Shown: piece by piece, positions 1 through 11,469 of the stretch
How the letters are laid out: each line of letters begins with the position of its first letter
Numbering within the stretch: the stretch's first letter is position 1
From: Macrotis lagotis
Taxonomy: Eukaryota > Chordata > Mammalia > Peramelemorphia > Peramelidae
NCBI RefSeq assembly: GCF_037893015.1
Contig: NC_133660.1
Coordinates: forward strand, 287,405,078-287,469,077
Reading direction: 5' to 3'
Length of the DNA stretch: 64,000 nt
Program-made: the position numbers and the translations under genes
Notes under the pieces: model-generated
Seen by the model: the letters and a program-made list of their open reading frames with translations, nothing else
Databases searched by the model: none
Told to the model about the DNA's origin: nothing

Positions 1-430
1 GAGGGAAGGAAGGAAGGGAGGGAGGGAGGAAGGAAGGGAGGGAGGGAGGGAAGGAAGGGAAGGAGGAAGGAAGGGAGGGAGGGAGGAAGGAAGGGAGGGA
101 GGGAGGAAGGGAGGAAGGGAGGAAGGAAGGAAGGAAGAAAGGGAGGGAGAAGGAGAGGAAGGAAGGGAAGAAGGGAGGGAGGAAGGGAGGGAAGAAGGGA
201 GGGAGGAAGGAAGGAAGGAAGGAAGGAAGGAAGGAGAGAGGGAAGTCTAGAAGAATAAAAGAAAGGAAGGCAGAAAAGAAGGAAGGGAAAAGGAAGGAAG
301 AAGAGAGGGAAGGAAGGAGAGAGGGAAGGAAGGAAGGAAGGAAGGAGAGAGGGAAGGACAGAGGGAAAGAAGAAAGGAGGGAGGGAAGAAAGAATAAAAG
401 GAAGGAAAGGAAGGAGGAAAGAAGCAATTA
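1..430. repeat. (GGAA)n/(GGGA)n purine microsatellite tract
   Basis: About 420 bp of almost pure purine on the plus strand, with AGGAAGGG-type units and scattered interruptions. The tract continues off the left edge of the window. Confidence 0.95.
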
Positions 431-892
431 TTAATCCAGGCTCCAAACTAAGTCTTTTATAAATATTATTTCATTCATTCCTCTCAATGACCCAAAATGA
501 CCCTATCATTATCCCATTTACAGTTGAAGTAACTGAGGCAGACTGTCACAGAGCTAGGAAAATTTTAAATGAGTCTTTCTGACCCCAAATCCTATTATTC
601 TATCTACTTTGCCACCTAGCTATTTAGGATAGAGGAGCCAAAAAAACAAAACAAAACATGAGATTGGCTCCTCTCTCCCTCATGCCCCTTCATCGTCCCA
701 TGACAGATCTAGTGCTGGAAACAGTCAAAACAACTGAGCACTCTTCCACTGACTTCCCTCTGAACCTTGGGCTTTCATTGGACCCTTCTGTGCCTCAGTT
801 TCCTCATCTGCAAAGTGAGGCTAATAAAGAACATCTGTTTCTCCCTCACAAGCTTGTTCTAAAGGTCTCAGGGTCCATGGACTTGCTTATAA

Positions 893-1095
893 ATTTTTTA
901 AATTTTATTTTATTTCTGATTCCATGCCAAGATAGCTTTCAACACTCATCCTTTTTCAATGTGTTGAATTCCACCTTACTCTATTATCCTCCCTTCCCTC
1001 TCCCTTCCCCAAGGCAGTGAACAATCTGATGTAGCTTGTGCATGTAGAATCATGCTTAGCCTATTTACATATTCATCATATATGAACTATTTTTG
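893..1095 (-). mobile_element. Antisense marsupial L1 3' end fragment
   Basis: Contains the pattern caaggcagtgaacaatctga followed by a tgcatgtagaatcatgc-type segment, seen again at 6260-6625 and 24640-24985, and typical of the reverse complement of marsupial L1 3' ends. Confidence 0.55.
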
Positions 1096-1116
1096 ATAAC
1101 TACTTGCTTTTATAAG

Positions 1117-1372
1117 GGTCCCTACGTGGCTCAGTGGTTAGAGTTCTGGGTCTATAATCAGAAGGATTCATCTTTCTGAGTTCCAATCTGGTCTTGGACA
1201 CTTCCTAGCTGTGTGACTCTGGATAAGTCACTTCATTTTGTTTGCCTCAGTTTCTCATCCGTAAATTGAGCTGGAGAAGGAAATGGCAAACCCCCTCTAG
1301 TTTCTTTGCCAAGTAAACCCCAAATGGGGTCACAGAGAGTCAGATACAACTGAAACAACTGAACAACAAGGT
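1117..1372 (+). mobile_element. Marsupial CORE-SINE/MIR-type element with gggtcacagagagtcagata tail
   Basis: A near-complete copy: tRNA-like head (tggctcagtggttagagttc), the MIR-like middle (cctagctgtgtgactctgg, cctcagtttctc) and the marsupial-specific tail ending in aactgaacaacaa. Partial copies of the tail occur near 13600-13690 (minus), 56893-56940 and 60780-60890. Confidence 0.75.
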
Positions 1373-1393
1373 TTGCAAACCTTAAAGTCTTGC

Positions 1394-1471
1394 ACAGGAT
1401 GTCTCAGAAGTCAGCCCAGTTTTAAACCTGAATAACTTAAAACTATGCTGAGACTTTTGGCACACCCTGTA
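1394..1471. mobile_element. Mariner-like MITE (about 78 bp palindrome)
   Basis: The two ends are imperfect inverted repeats: acaggatgtctcagaagtc at the left and, read on minus from the right, acagggtgtgccaaaagtc, each leading into CAGTTTTAA/TAGTTTTAA. The arms meet near 1432. Size and layout resemble mariner-derived MITEs such as human MADE1. A TA flanks the right end. Confidence 0.6.
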
Positions 1472-2183
1472 TAAACATTAGCTGTTTTGTATCACTTGAG
1501 GTCATGTGGTCCAACCCCCTCATTCTGCATATGAGAAACATTGAGGCCCAAGAAGGACATGACTTGCTAAAGTCACATATCTGCAACTTTGAAGGCAGGC
1601 AGATAGAATTGGAGGCTGACTTTACTCTTCCCGGGAGAGTGTGATACAGCTCTAGATGTCCCCAGTAAGGGGACAGTTCTGTTGGGTCAAGAACAGGCCA
1701 GATGTGGGGCATCTGCTGAGCTCTGGGGAGCTTTGCCTTTTCTTTGTTTAAGTCTTACTCAAGTCACATCTAGGACAAAATGAAGGGAGAGTTAGGGACT
1801 GTGGGTGAACTGGAGCTGGATGGTGGTGCTGGCCTGGAAAAGGAGTTCCCCTAGCTGTTCCCTTTCTGGACCCACACTTAAACCATCACCCCATGTGCAA
1901 GTAGAATAAGACTTCGCAGTTCTCCAAATCACATGCTTCATTTCTTAGTATTTGGAGTATAGTACTCTTCTGACTTGTACACAGTCCTGGAAATGACACC
2001 GACTGGAGACTGAATCTCACTAAGTGGCAGCTGGAGCTTTATCCTAGGGTGAAAATTTAGGGAGGACCCCTAGCACTGTACCAGAGTATGAGCCTGACCT
2101 CACCTATATTTCCTGCAGTGACTAGACCTTCAATGTTGTAAAAATCTCATGGAATCCCTGAGGTGGTTTTTCTTTCCACTTGT

Positions 2184-2264
2184 TACTGGCATATTCTTAT
2201 AGAGCATGGACTCTTCTTATCTCATTGTTTGCTCCAGCAAAGAGAGGGACAAAGACAGAGAGAC

Positions 2265-2295
<31 letters not shown>

Positions 2296-2577
2296 CACAC
2301 ACACATACACACACACAAAAAGAGAGACAGAGAGAGACAGAGACACAAACAGAGAGACAGAGAGACCAGAGAGACAGAGACAATCTGTCTCTGTCTCTAT
2401 TTCTGTCTCTGTCTCTGTCTTTGTCTCTGTCTCTTTATCTTTCTGTGTTTGTGTTTGTGTTTGTGTGTTGTGTGTGTGTGTGTGTGTGTGTCTGTCTCTC
2501 TCTGTCTCTGTCTCTCTCTTTGCTGGAGCAAACAATGAGGTAAAAAGAGTCCACGCTCTATAAGAATATGCCAGCAT
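2184..2577. repeat. 394 bp palindrome: inverted repeat with GA/CA microsatellite interior
   Basis: The outer arms (2184-2250 and 2513-2577) are non-repetitive and nearly identical in reverse complement (ctggcatattcttatagagc, cattgtttgctccagcaaag). Inside, GA/CA repeats on the left are mirrored by TC/TG repeats on the right, meeting near 2383. The whole block can fold into one hairpin. Confidence 0.9.
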
Positions 2578-2839
2578 CTTACTTGTTGGGTGACACTGCC
2601 CAACTCATGCCATGTCTAAATTTCTCCAACTGTAAAATATGGGTAATAAAAACATAATTTTACAAACTTCTTGTGAAAGCAGTGTTTGGTAGAACTTAAA
2701 ATGCCCTGGAAATGTCAGTGGTTCTGATTTTGATCTCTAGATTATTTGCTGCTATATGTGCTCATGGTCTCTGATAGTAAAAGTCTGGGGCTAGCCAGAT
2801 TGCCAATTCTCTGGGCAACAGATGAAATATCAAAGAGTA

Positions 2840-3200
2840 TGAACTCAGGGGATCTTGACTGAAATCCTACTTCTATTTGCTAACTGTAATATAATTTCTC
2901 CAAGCCTCAGTTTTCTTTTCTGTAAAATGGGGATAACAGCACCTCTTCACAGAGTTGTTGTGAAAAACAAATAAGATACCATAAGTAAAATGTTTCACTA
3001 ATTATTGTAATCAGCAAATAGAATTTAGAATGCAGTCAGGAAGACCTGGGTTCAAACCCTGCTCAGTCACGTCCTAGCTGGGTGAACCTAAGCAAGCCAC
3101 AATCCTTTTGTGTCTCAGTTTTCTTATCTGTAAAATGGTGATAATAGTTCACAGGGTTGTTGTGAGGATTGTTCATTAAGTGACAAGTTTTGCCGTTTCT
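2840..3200 (+). repeat. Two MIR-like SINE relics
   Basis: Two adjacent stretches have the MIR pattern: agacctgggttcaaa-type box B, tagctgggtgaacc, cctcagttttctt, tctgtaaaatgg and a gttgttgtgagga end. Confidence 0.6.
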
Positions 3201-3689
3201 ATATTGCTGATATCCTGGAAGGGTCCTCGGGACTTCTAAATTCATCTATCAGTCAATCAACAATATATCATGGGTTCATCCTGTCTTTGCACTAGACTGG
3301 CAATCCAAATACAAAGAAGGAAACAATTCCTATAGGCAAGGAGCTCACATCCTCATGCATTTATCAATCTGTTTGTCGGTCTATCTCTATCTCATCCATC
3401 ACTAAATCTGTCCAGAAGAGGATGAACTCATATTGGTCTATTCAACCACAGTCAGACATATTGTAACTTGACTCTAACATAGGGATGCCATTTTGGTCCT
3501 CTCTAAGAATGAAGGACAACAACCAACCAACCGTATCTATTTTGTTGTCTATATCTATATCTATTTATTTCTAGATTTCTAGATTTCCCCATCTATCTTT
3601 ATATCTATTTTATTTGTGTCTGTATCTTCATCTAGCTACACAGAGGCATGCTTAAATGCAAAGTTAATAAATATGTACAAGGTAGCTAA

Positions 3690-4170
3690 GTAGGTAGTAG
3701 CTTGGGAAGGAGGCCATTTGTTGTGGTGATCTGGGAAGGTTTCATGTCAAAGGTCCATTTTAAAGAAGTGAAAGGTTATATATAAGAGGCAGAGATCAGA
3801 ATGGAGAGTAGTGCAAGCAGGTGGGGCAGCCAGGACAAGGGCAAAGAAAGGCGAGATAAGATAGCTGGTTAAAGAACTAAGAGAAAGTCAGTTTGGCTGC
3901 ATTGCAGAGTGCAGTAGGGAGAATATGATCCTAGTTGTGAAAGACATTGCATACCAAACAGAGCATTTCTATTTTTATCTGAAAGGCAATAGGAAACCCC
4001 TAAGGTTGAATAAGGTTGGTTTGAATAAGAGAGTCATATGGTCAGATCTCCCATCTAGTGGAGGATAGCTGAGTAGAGGATAAAATGGAGAGAGGAGACA
4101 TTGGATGCAGGGAGAGCAATTAGGAGACTGGCTGAAGAAGAATGAGAGCCTGAATCAAGGTGGTCACTGT
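3690..4170 (+). repeat. Old dispersed mammalian repeat, family not assigned
   Basis: The segment (ggtttcatgtcaaaggt ... tctgaaaggcaataggaa ... gagtcatatggtcagatct) shares its layout with 57000-57560 and partly with 6880-7200. It looks like an ancient dispersed repeat found in many mammals; I cannot name the family with confidence. Confidence 0.45.
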
Positions 4171-4544
4171 GGCAGAGGAGAGAAGATCCCTAATGCTTGC
4201 TTTTGCTTCTGAGATTGGAGATCCCACCCAGCTGGACCTATGGGCATTGTCTGGTCTGGGTGAGGGTCTCCATTTTAGAGTCTTTAATTTCTTAATCAAG
4301 TCAGACACCAATACTATTGTATAGTCATTCTCACCAATGGGGATCAGCTGTGAAAATGATCCAGGACAGGACTATGTTATGTTGACTGTGGTAGTCTCTG
4401 TGGTGTTTTCTTCTTTTCCAGAGGCTGGGCCTGCTCATAACATATTCTCCTTACCCCAGTATCCCTGAAAGGATGGAAGAACTATAACAGAAGTCCCTCT
4501 TTTATGGAGCTCAAAGAATCCAAGAAATTCATTTAAATTAAATT

Positions 4545-4690
4545 AAATTGTAAATTTCTTTTCATTCAAGAAAGATTTTATTAATTTTGAGTTTCATAAT
4601 TTTTCACCTAATCTTGCTCCCCCCCACCCACAGAAGGCAATCTGTCAGTCTTTACATTGTTTCCATGGTAAATTGAAACTTTCTTTTGTA
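4545..4690 (-). mobile_element. Antisense L1-type 3' end fragment
   Basis: Pattern aaagattttattaattttga, a C-rich run, agaaggcaatctgtcagtct and tttccatggta. Homologous copies are at 15270-15640, 19735-19960 and, in the sense direction, 57690-58035. Confidence 0.6.
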
Positions 4691-4947
4691 GCCCGGACAT
4701 ATCCTAATACTTTCCCACCTCTTTGTCTTTGCTCACATTTTTCCCTCTGTCCAAAATGAATTTTCTCTTCTTCTTCAGTTGAGGAATTCCAACCCCTCCC
4801 TAAATCCCAACTCAGATATCACTGATGGGGGAAATCCAAGGAAGAAGTCATTCATTCATTTATTCATATACCAAGTACTAAAGATACAAAGACAAAAATG
4901 AAATAGTATTCTGACTCATGGAACTTAGCTTCTTTGAAGGAAACACC

Positions 4948-4951
<4 letters not shown>

Positions 4952-4982
<31 letters not shown>
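4952..4982. repeat. (CA)n microsatellite
   Basis: About 15 uninterrupted CA units. Confidence 0.95.
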
Positions 4983-4986
<4 letters not shown>

Positions 4987-5517
4987 ACCCAACCTATATG
5001 TGGTAGATGTAAATCAATCCCAACCCCTACCCTCATGGAGTTCTAAGGGAATTCAATTCAACAAGAATCAAATTAACTGCAAAATGTAAAATGCACGAGA
5101 GAGATTGGAACAAATGAGGTCCCACCTCGGGGATGATTATAAACAGTCAAAACCATTTACTCACAGGAAGCAAGAAACACAAATATTTTTGTAAAGCTAT
5201 ACGAAAGGACCTAAAAGGTGGTGGCTTTTCCCCCCAAAGGCTGAGGTCTTGGTCTCCTAGAATTTGAGGTTAGAAGAAACTTCCATTGTATGAGTTACAA
5301 ATTGGGTCAGGGCTCCAGGAATCTGGAACAAATGATTGATTCAGTCTGTGTCCCAAATAAACAGAATAAACAAGCTGTGAAACAAAAACAACCACAGTCT
5401 AATGAGTGATCTGGCATGGTGGCCCCCAGAGCAAATGTTCTCCAAGGTGTTTCTCCAACCTGCCATGGAAGGATGTGTGTTGGTCCAGTGGAAAGGGAAA
5501 TGGATGAAGTCAAATTC

Positions 5518-5668
5518 CAGAGTGGCTAGGTGGTGCAGTGCATAAGCACCAGCCCTGGAGCCAGGAGGACCTGAGTACAACATCTCAGACACTTAATAAT
5601 TCCCTAGCTGTGTGGCCTTGGGCAAGCCACTTAACCCCATTGCCTTGCAAAAAACCTAAAAAAAAAGA
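5518..5668 (+). mobile_element. Marsupial tRNA-derived SINE (WSINE1/MAR1-like)
   Basis: Full-length copy: gtggctaggtggtgcagtgc head, ggagccaggaggacctgagt, cctagctgtgtggccttggg, gccacttaaccccattgcct, and an A-rich tail. Family name from memory of marsupial consensus sequences. Confidence 0.85.
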
Positions 5669-6259
5669 GTCAAATTCCAATTCTGCCTCTTGCTAGATGT
5701 ATTACTTTGGATCAGTCAATGTATGGACCTTCGTTCCCCTTTTAGAAGAAATGAGCAGTTTGAGCTAGATGACTTCCAAAGTCCCTTTTGGGTTACAATC
5801 CTACAGCCTCATCACAAAATAAGAGCAGGGCTTTGTGAGGGCTATGCTGCTAAAAGCTCTCCTCCCCCCTCTCCCCTAATGAAAGGGATGGTTATTCCAT
5901 ACCCATCTGTATGTAAAGACATCCCTGTGTTTGTCTGCATCGCTGTGGGAGGCCCTGGGGTTTAGTCTTCTTTAATCTTAGTAAAAAAGAGAAAATTGGT
6001 TGTTTAGCTGCTTAGACAGAATTTGCTGTTTTTCCTCTAAGGGAACTCTGTCTAACCTACTATTAAGATGGAGCCTTTGAGAAGCATTTAAGATCCCTGT
6101 TATTAAGACTGCACCTTTAATAACAGGTTGGGCTGGATTCTGTGAAAGAGGAAGAGGCTAACCCCTTTCCATAATTTGAAGGTTTCTTTAATTTGTTCGA
6201 TGGCTGCCAGGATGGGATATCTCCCCCCCCCTTTCCATTTGATTTTGTAGATATAATGT

Positions 6260-6625
6260 ATCTTGCCTTGATTACTTTCTTTTTTTCTTTTCTTTTAATT
6301 TCTTTTTAACATTTTCTTTATTTTTCCAAATACATGCAATGGTACTTTTCAACCATCATTTTTTGGCAAAGTTTTGAGTTTCACATATTTCTCCTTCCCT
6401 CCCTTCCATCCCCACTCCCTGTCAGAAAGCAATCTAATATAGGCTATACCTGCATAACCAGGCTAAACATAGATCCTATTAATCATGTTGGGAAAGGAGA
6501 ATCAAATCAAAATGGGGGGAAAACATTAGAGAGCAAAAAACCATAATACATAAGATAACTTTGAAAAATTGAAGACAGTAATCTTTGATGTTGATTGTTT
6601 TCTAAGAAATTAAATTACAATTTAA
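6260..6625 (-). mobile_element. Antisense marsupial L1 3' end fragment
   Basis: Same family as 24640-24985: tttgagtttcacat, ccttccctcccttcc, an aatctaatataggctatac segment, attaatcatgttg and acataagataactttg. Confidence 0.6.
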
Positions 6626-7366
6626 AATGACACAGATACCCATTCTAGTGGGCAGGGGACTTGGAATAGAAGTGCTCTTGGACCTGAAGCTGGGTCTTGA
6701 TATCACAGAGGGAAAAGTGGTTTATTGACCTATTTTCCTCCAGCTTTTCCCCTGGATAAAGAAGGTGATTATGAGCTCTCTTTAGTAGAGTCATTGACTT
6801 GTCTGAGCCATTGTGAGCAGGCAACATTCTATATCTACACCCAGGCTGGAGCAGAGGGAAGAACCTCCCTCCAGATCATTGGGGGAGAAGCTCTCAATCA
6901 ATCTTTTATCAACAAGTCTTTCCTGAACATCCCTTCTATGTCCATCGGTGCTTCCAAGCATCATGGAAGAGAGAAAGAAGGAAAGGACTCAGTCACTGCC
7001 CTCAGGGAGACAAAACATGGACACAAGAAATAATCTAATTGTTCCATAAACAACCCTAGTTCAGAGCACCAGAGATCAGAGAGAGTCCATCACAGCTTGA
7101 GTAGTCAGGGAGGCTTCATGGAATCAGCCGGTCTTAAAGAATGGGGAAGGTTTTGCAAGGAGGCGAGCAGGGAGAGAAAATCTGGTGAGAAGGAAAAGAA
7201 CAGCAAATACTCAGAGGTGGGACCAAACCTGTCCTATGCAACACAACCACATTCGGCATATGATAGAGGTCTTCATCAAATGTCACCCCTTTCTCCCCAT
7301 TGATTTGTTTCTTCCTGGTTTCTCCATTTTTCCTTTCACCACACTAATTTCCTACCTGCTATATTC

Positions 7367-7462
7367 TTCCAGGAGACTGTAAGCTCCCTGAGGACAAGAA
7401 TTGATGCACTTTATATGTATTTGACTCATAAGCACATAATGCCTGTTGATTGGATTATTAAA
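7367..7462 (+). repeat. L2-type 3' end, copy 1 of a 90 bp duplicate
   Basis: Begins ccaggagactgtaagctccc and ends gcctgttgattggattatt, as an L2-like LINE 3' end would. A closely similar copy sits at 9194-9286 inside the L1. Confidence 0.6.
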
Positions 7463-7464
7463 AT

Positions 7465-10275
7465 TTTTTAAACAAATTTAATTGTTTTTCAAGTAACGAT
7501 TTTTTAAAATTAATCTCTCCCCCACCCACCCACCCACTTACCTTCTCTCAACCTCTGAGAAAATTTTAAAAAATTCTCCAAACAAATCATGTTATGTATA
7601 TCTCATCATCTGGGGTAAAACAAATTCCCACATAAACCATGTCTGAAAACATACATCTCTTTCTGCATTTTAAGGTCATCACCTCTCTTTAAGGAGAGAA
7701 GTGGTGTGTTTCATCTTCATGCTTTTGGACTTGTGGCTTATCATTGTGTTGATCAGGTTTTACAGTTGTTCAAGGTTGTTTTTCTCTATAATGTCGCTAT
7801 CATTGTGTTGATTGTTCTTTAAATTTTGTTCCCTTTGTCTTGTAGTAAGTCATAAAGGTCTCCCTAGCTGCCTCAGAAATTGTTCATTCCATTATTTCTC
7901 ATGATATTCATTGCATTCATATACAACAATTTGTTAAATTATTATACAATGGGAGGATGACCCTGTAGTTAACAATTTTCAGCTACTACAAAAACAGTTG
8001 CTAGAAATATTTTTGCATTTATATTCTTTCTTTCTTTCATTGATTTCTCTGGGATAATGACTTAGTACCTATATAATTAGGTCAAAAGACATATACGGTT
8101 TGTTAATCTTCTGAACATTATTCTAAACTGTTCCATCATCACCAGTACCAGCTCCACCAACATTCACTAGTGTGCCCGTTTTCCCACAGTCCCTCCAACA
8201 CTTGTTTTTTTTTTATCATCTTTGCCAACCTTTCAGGCATGAAATGGAACCTCAGAGTCACTCTAATGCACATTCCTCTAACCACTAGTGATTTAGAGCA
8301 ATTTCCCCATATAATTATTAATGATTTAGATTTTTTCTTCGATAACTAGCTGTTCATATCATTTGATCATTTATTTGTTGGAGAATGTCTCAATCTTATA
8401 AATTTGAATCAGTTCCTTAAAAATCTTGGAAATGGGCCCTTTATCTGAGACAATTGTGAAGAATTTTTCTGAGTTACCTGTTTAACTTTCTGATTTTTAC
8501 TATGCTAGATTTGTGTAAAAACTTTGAAATTATCTGATGAGGTTCTCTCTTTCACTTGTTTAGTGATGAACACTTCTCCTATCTTTAGATTTGATCATTA
8601 ATTTCTTTCCCGGTCCCTTAGTTTTTGAGTTGTGTTTTTTTTTTAATGTTGTGACTTTTTTATAACGGAGACTATATAGCTATATTTATATCTATTTGGC
8701 TCATACGTTGATATAGAGGATGAGATATTCATCAAAAAATCTAATTTGTGCCTGATAGTTGTCTAGTTTTCACAGAAGTTTTTGACCATTAGTGAGTCTT
8801 TTAACCAGTAATGGAGGTCTTTGGGTTTATCAAATACTAGGTTATTTTATTAGTTTTTGTCTTTTGTGAACATAATCTATTCCACTGATTGACTTCCTTT
8901 TTTCCTCCAAAAAAAACCAGTAATTACTCAATCATTTTAATGATTGCTGCTTTATAATAAAGTTTGAAATCTGGTACCGAAAGGTCCCCTTCTTCCCCTC
9001 CAACCCACTCCATGCTTATTACTCTTGAGATTCTTAATCTTTTGTTCCTCCCTACGAGTTTTGTTTTTATTTTTTCTAGCTCTATAAAATATTCTTTTAA
9101 GAGTTTGATTTGTATAGTATTAAAAAAATCAATTTAGGTAGGATTGTCATTTCTATTATGGTGACTCGATCTATCCATGAGCAATTAATGTTTCCAGGAG
9201 ATTGTAAACTGAGGACAAGAATTGATTCACTTTGTATATATTTGACGCACAAGCACAAAATGCCTGTTGACTGGATTATTTTTTAAAACCTATCTTTATT
9301 CCTGAAAAGTGTTTTCTAGTTAGATCTATATAGTCCCTAAGTGAAGCCTGGAAGATATACTCTCAAGTGTTTTATAATTTCTACATATTGTTTTAAATAG
9401 AATTTCTCTTTCTAACTCTTCCTGCTGGATTTTGTTGGTTTTATATATGACTGCTGATGATTTATGTGGATTTATCTTATATCCTACAACTTTGCTAAAT
9501 TCATTATTTTAATTAATATTAATATTAGTAGCTATTAATTAATATATAATAAATAATAAAAATTAATAAATAATATAATTAACATTAGTAGACTCTCCAG
9601 GGTTCATTATCATACTATCTGCAAAAATAATTTTCTTTCTTTTCTCTTTGGTTATATTTGTTCTTTTTTTCTAGTTCTTTTCTTTGTATTTTTGTCTATT
9701 GCTGTGGCTATGTTAAATTGTAGCATTAATAGGTATTCTTATTTTATCACTTATTGGAAAGGCCTCTAACTTTACTCCATTACATATGATGCTCATGCTT
9801 GGATTTAGATAAATACTATTTACTATATTAAGGAAGGATCTACTTATATTTATGATTTCTAGAGTTTTTAATAGTGTTGTGTTGTATTTTTGTCACAAAA
9901 TTTTCCAGCATCCACTGATATATAATACACAATTTTTATTATTTATATTATTAACTTGCTTTGCTATAGTTCTTGTCTTCCTTATATTGACTCATCACTA
10001 CGTTCCTGGTGCTAGTTCAATTCTTTATAATATATAATCTTTCTAATCTGTTGTTTGGACCGACTTACTAATATTTGATTTAGAATTTTTGTATCTTTTA
10101 AGTTGCAAAATTGTCACAGATCTACATCAGTGAGAAGAAGATTCCACCCTGGTAATTTCCCAAACCCATGAAATCACAGTTAATATAAATAAATAATAAT
10201 TAATATTCTATAGATAAAAAAAAGGAATTTTTGCATCAATGATCATGAAGGAAATCAATCTAAAGTTTTCTTTTT
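7465..10275 (-). mobile_element. 5'-truncated L1 LINE, ORF2 3' half plus 3' UTR, antisense to plus strand
   Basis: About 2.8 kb of AT-rich sequence collinear with the reverse complement of mammalian L1: the 3' UTR and C-terminal part (7470-9180, with ggtcaaaagacatatac, ccctccaacacttg, gttggagaatgtc and tgattgctgctttataataa landmarks) then reverse transcriptase. Read on minus near 9570-9625 it gives a decayed FADSM-type active-site motif and PGEST. It has many stops and frameshifts and is not functional. A foreign 90 bp piece interrupts it at 9194-9286. Confidence 0.8.
9194..9286 (+). repeat. L2-type 3' end, copy 2 of a 90 bp duplicate, inside the L1
   Basis: Begins ccaggagattgtaaactgag and ends gcctgttgactggattatt. 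It shares non-consensus details with the copy at 7367-7462, such as the aggacaagaattgat block. Confidence 0.6.
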
Positions 10276-10559
10276 GGCTTTGTCTCTAATTTTTATTATC
10301 TAATAAATTATCTAATATTTATTAAATATCTCCATATTTATATTAAGAAAGAGACTGGAAGGGTGGAATTTTTCAATTGAACTAGATATATGAGAGAACT
10401 TTGTGGGAAATGGTGACAAGATTTGTTATAAATCAATTTAACTTAATTTAATTTGATGAGCATTAGATATGTTCAAGGTTCTGTGCTCATGGAATCTTGA
10501 TCATCCAGGGAGACAAACTGACTTCTGTTCTCTCTAGCTTAATATATATGTGATAATTC

Positions 10560-10800
10560 TTTTGGAGGCAGAGAGGAAATTATGGTGCAGCAGAAGGAGC
10601 ACTGGATTTGGAGTCAGAAAGATAGGGTTCTAGTCCTAGCTGTGAAGCATCAGATGAGTAATTTCCTTTCTCTGTGACTCAGTTTCCCCACTTGTAAAAT
10701 AGGAGCAAGCATTCACTTACTCAATATGCATAATTATCTATCAAGCTTGTCATGAGGATGAAAGAACTTTGTAAATGGTAGAGTAGTATAAAGAGGTCAG
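10560..10800 (+). repeat. MIR-like SINE relic
   Basis: Core landmarks: agcactggatttggagtcag, ctagtcctagctgtg, gactcagtttcccc, tgtaaaatagg and tcatgaggatgaa. Confidence 0.65.
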
Positions 10801-11059
10801 TAATTGCTATTGCTATTATTAGTCCATCAATGACTTTGATCTGGTGAACCTATAATCTTAACATGGGGGTTGGTGATGAGGAGGAAAATATATTTTCTGA
10901 TAATGAAGTACAATATCAATACTGAATATAATTTGACTGGATCCAGATGTATCCACAGATACACCATAAATTTAGCTAAGATTTAGAAAGCATCCTTGTT
11001 AGCCTAATTATCTTGCTTTATCTGTAAGATTCCTGCTTCCTCTCAAGACTGCCTCCCCT

Positions 11060-11460
11060 TCTCCAGATGTGACTGGAACCATAAGATAGTAAATTTTACT
11101 CCCTCAAACTTGTGGGAAGCCCATGAATAGACTCCCTCCATCTCATGAAACAAGTTCAAACAACACAAAGACCCTGACCCTTTCTTCTACTCTGTCCAGC
11201 CCCCTATCTATACTGAGCCATATGTTTACATATGTTTCTATTAGTATAACAAGACAATATATCTAACTGCTGTCTTTGCTTCTGTATCCTGCTTGCTCTC
11301 AAGTACCCCTTCCCCTCAAAAACACTATAAAAACCCTATCCCCTGAACACTCAGGTACTGTCTGATTTGGGTATTCTTTATCTCCAGACAGTCCCCGGGA
11401 ATATTAAAGATCTCCAAACCTATCAAATTGTGGTCTCCATCTCACTCTTTGGGTACAACA
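11060..11460 (+). mobile_element. Probable solo LTR of an endogenous retrovirus
   Basis: The stretch reads like a type-C retroviral LTR: a pyrimidine-rich U3, a TATA box (ctataaaaacc) at 11326, an attaaa polyadenylation signal at 11403, and a U5-like end (tctccatctcactctttggg) closing with acaaca. No internal retroviral genes adjoin it. The 5' border is uncertain and may lie up to 100 bp earlier. Confidence 0.55.
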
Positions 11461-11469
11461 ATAGTAAAG

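Noticed and set aside
2163..2603. Overlapping 110-127 codon frames on both strands
   Set aside because: They are GA/CA repeat translations; their similarity on the two strands is a consequence of the palindrome.
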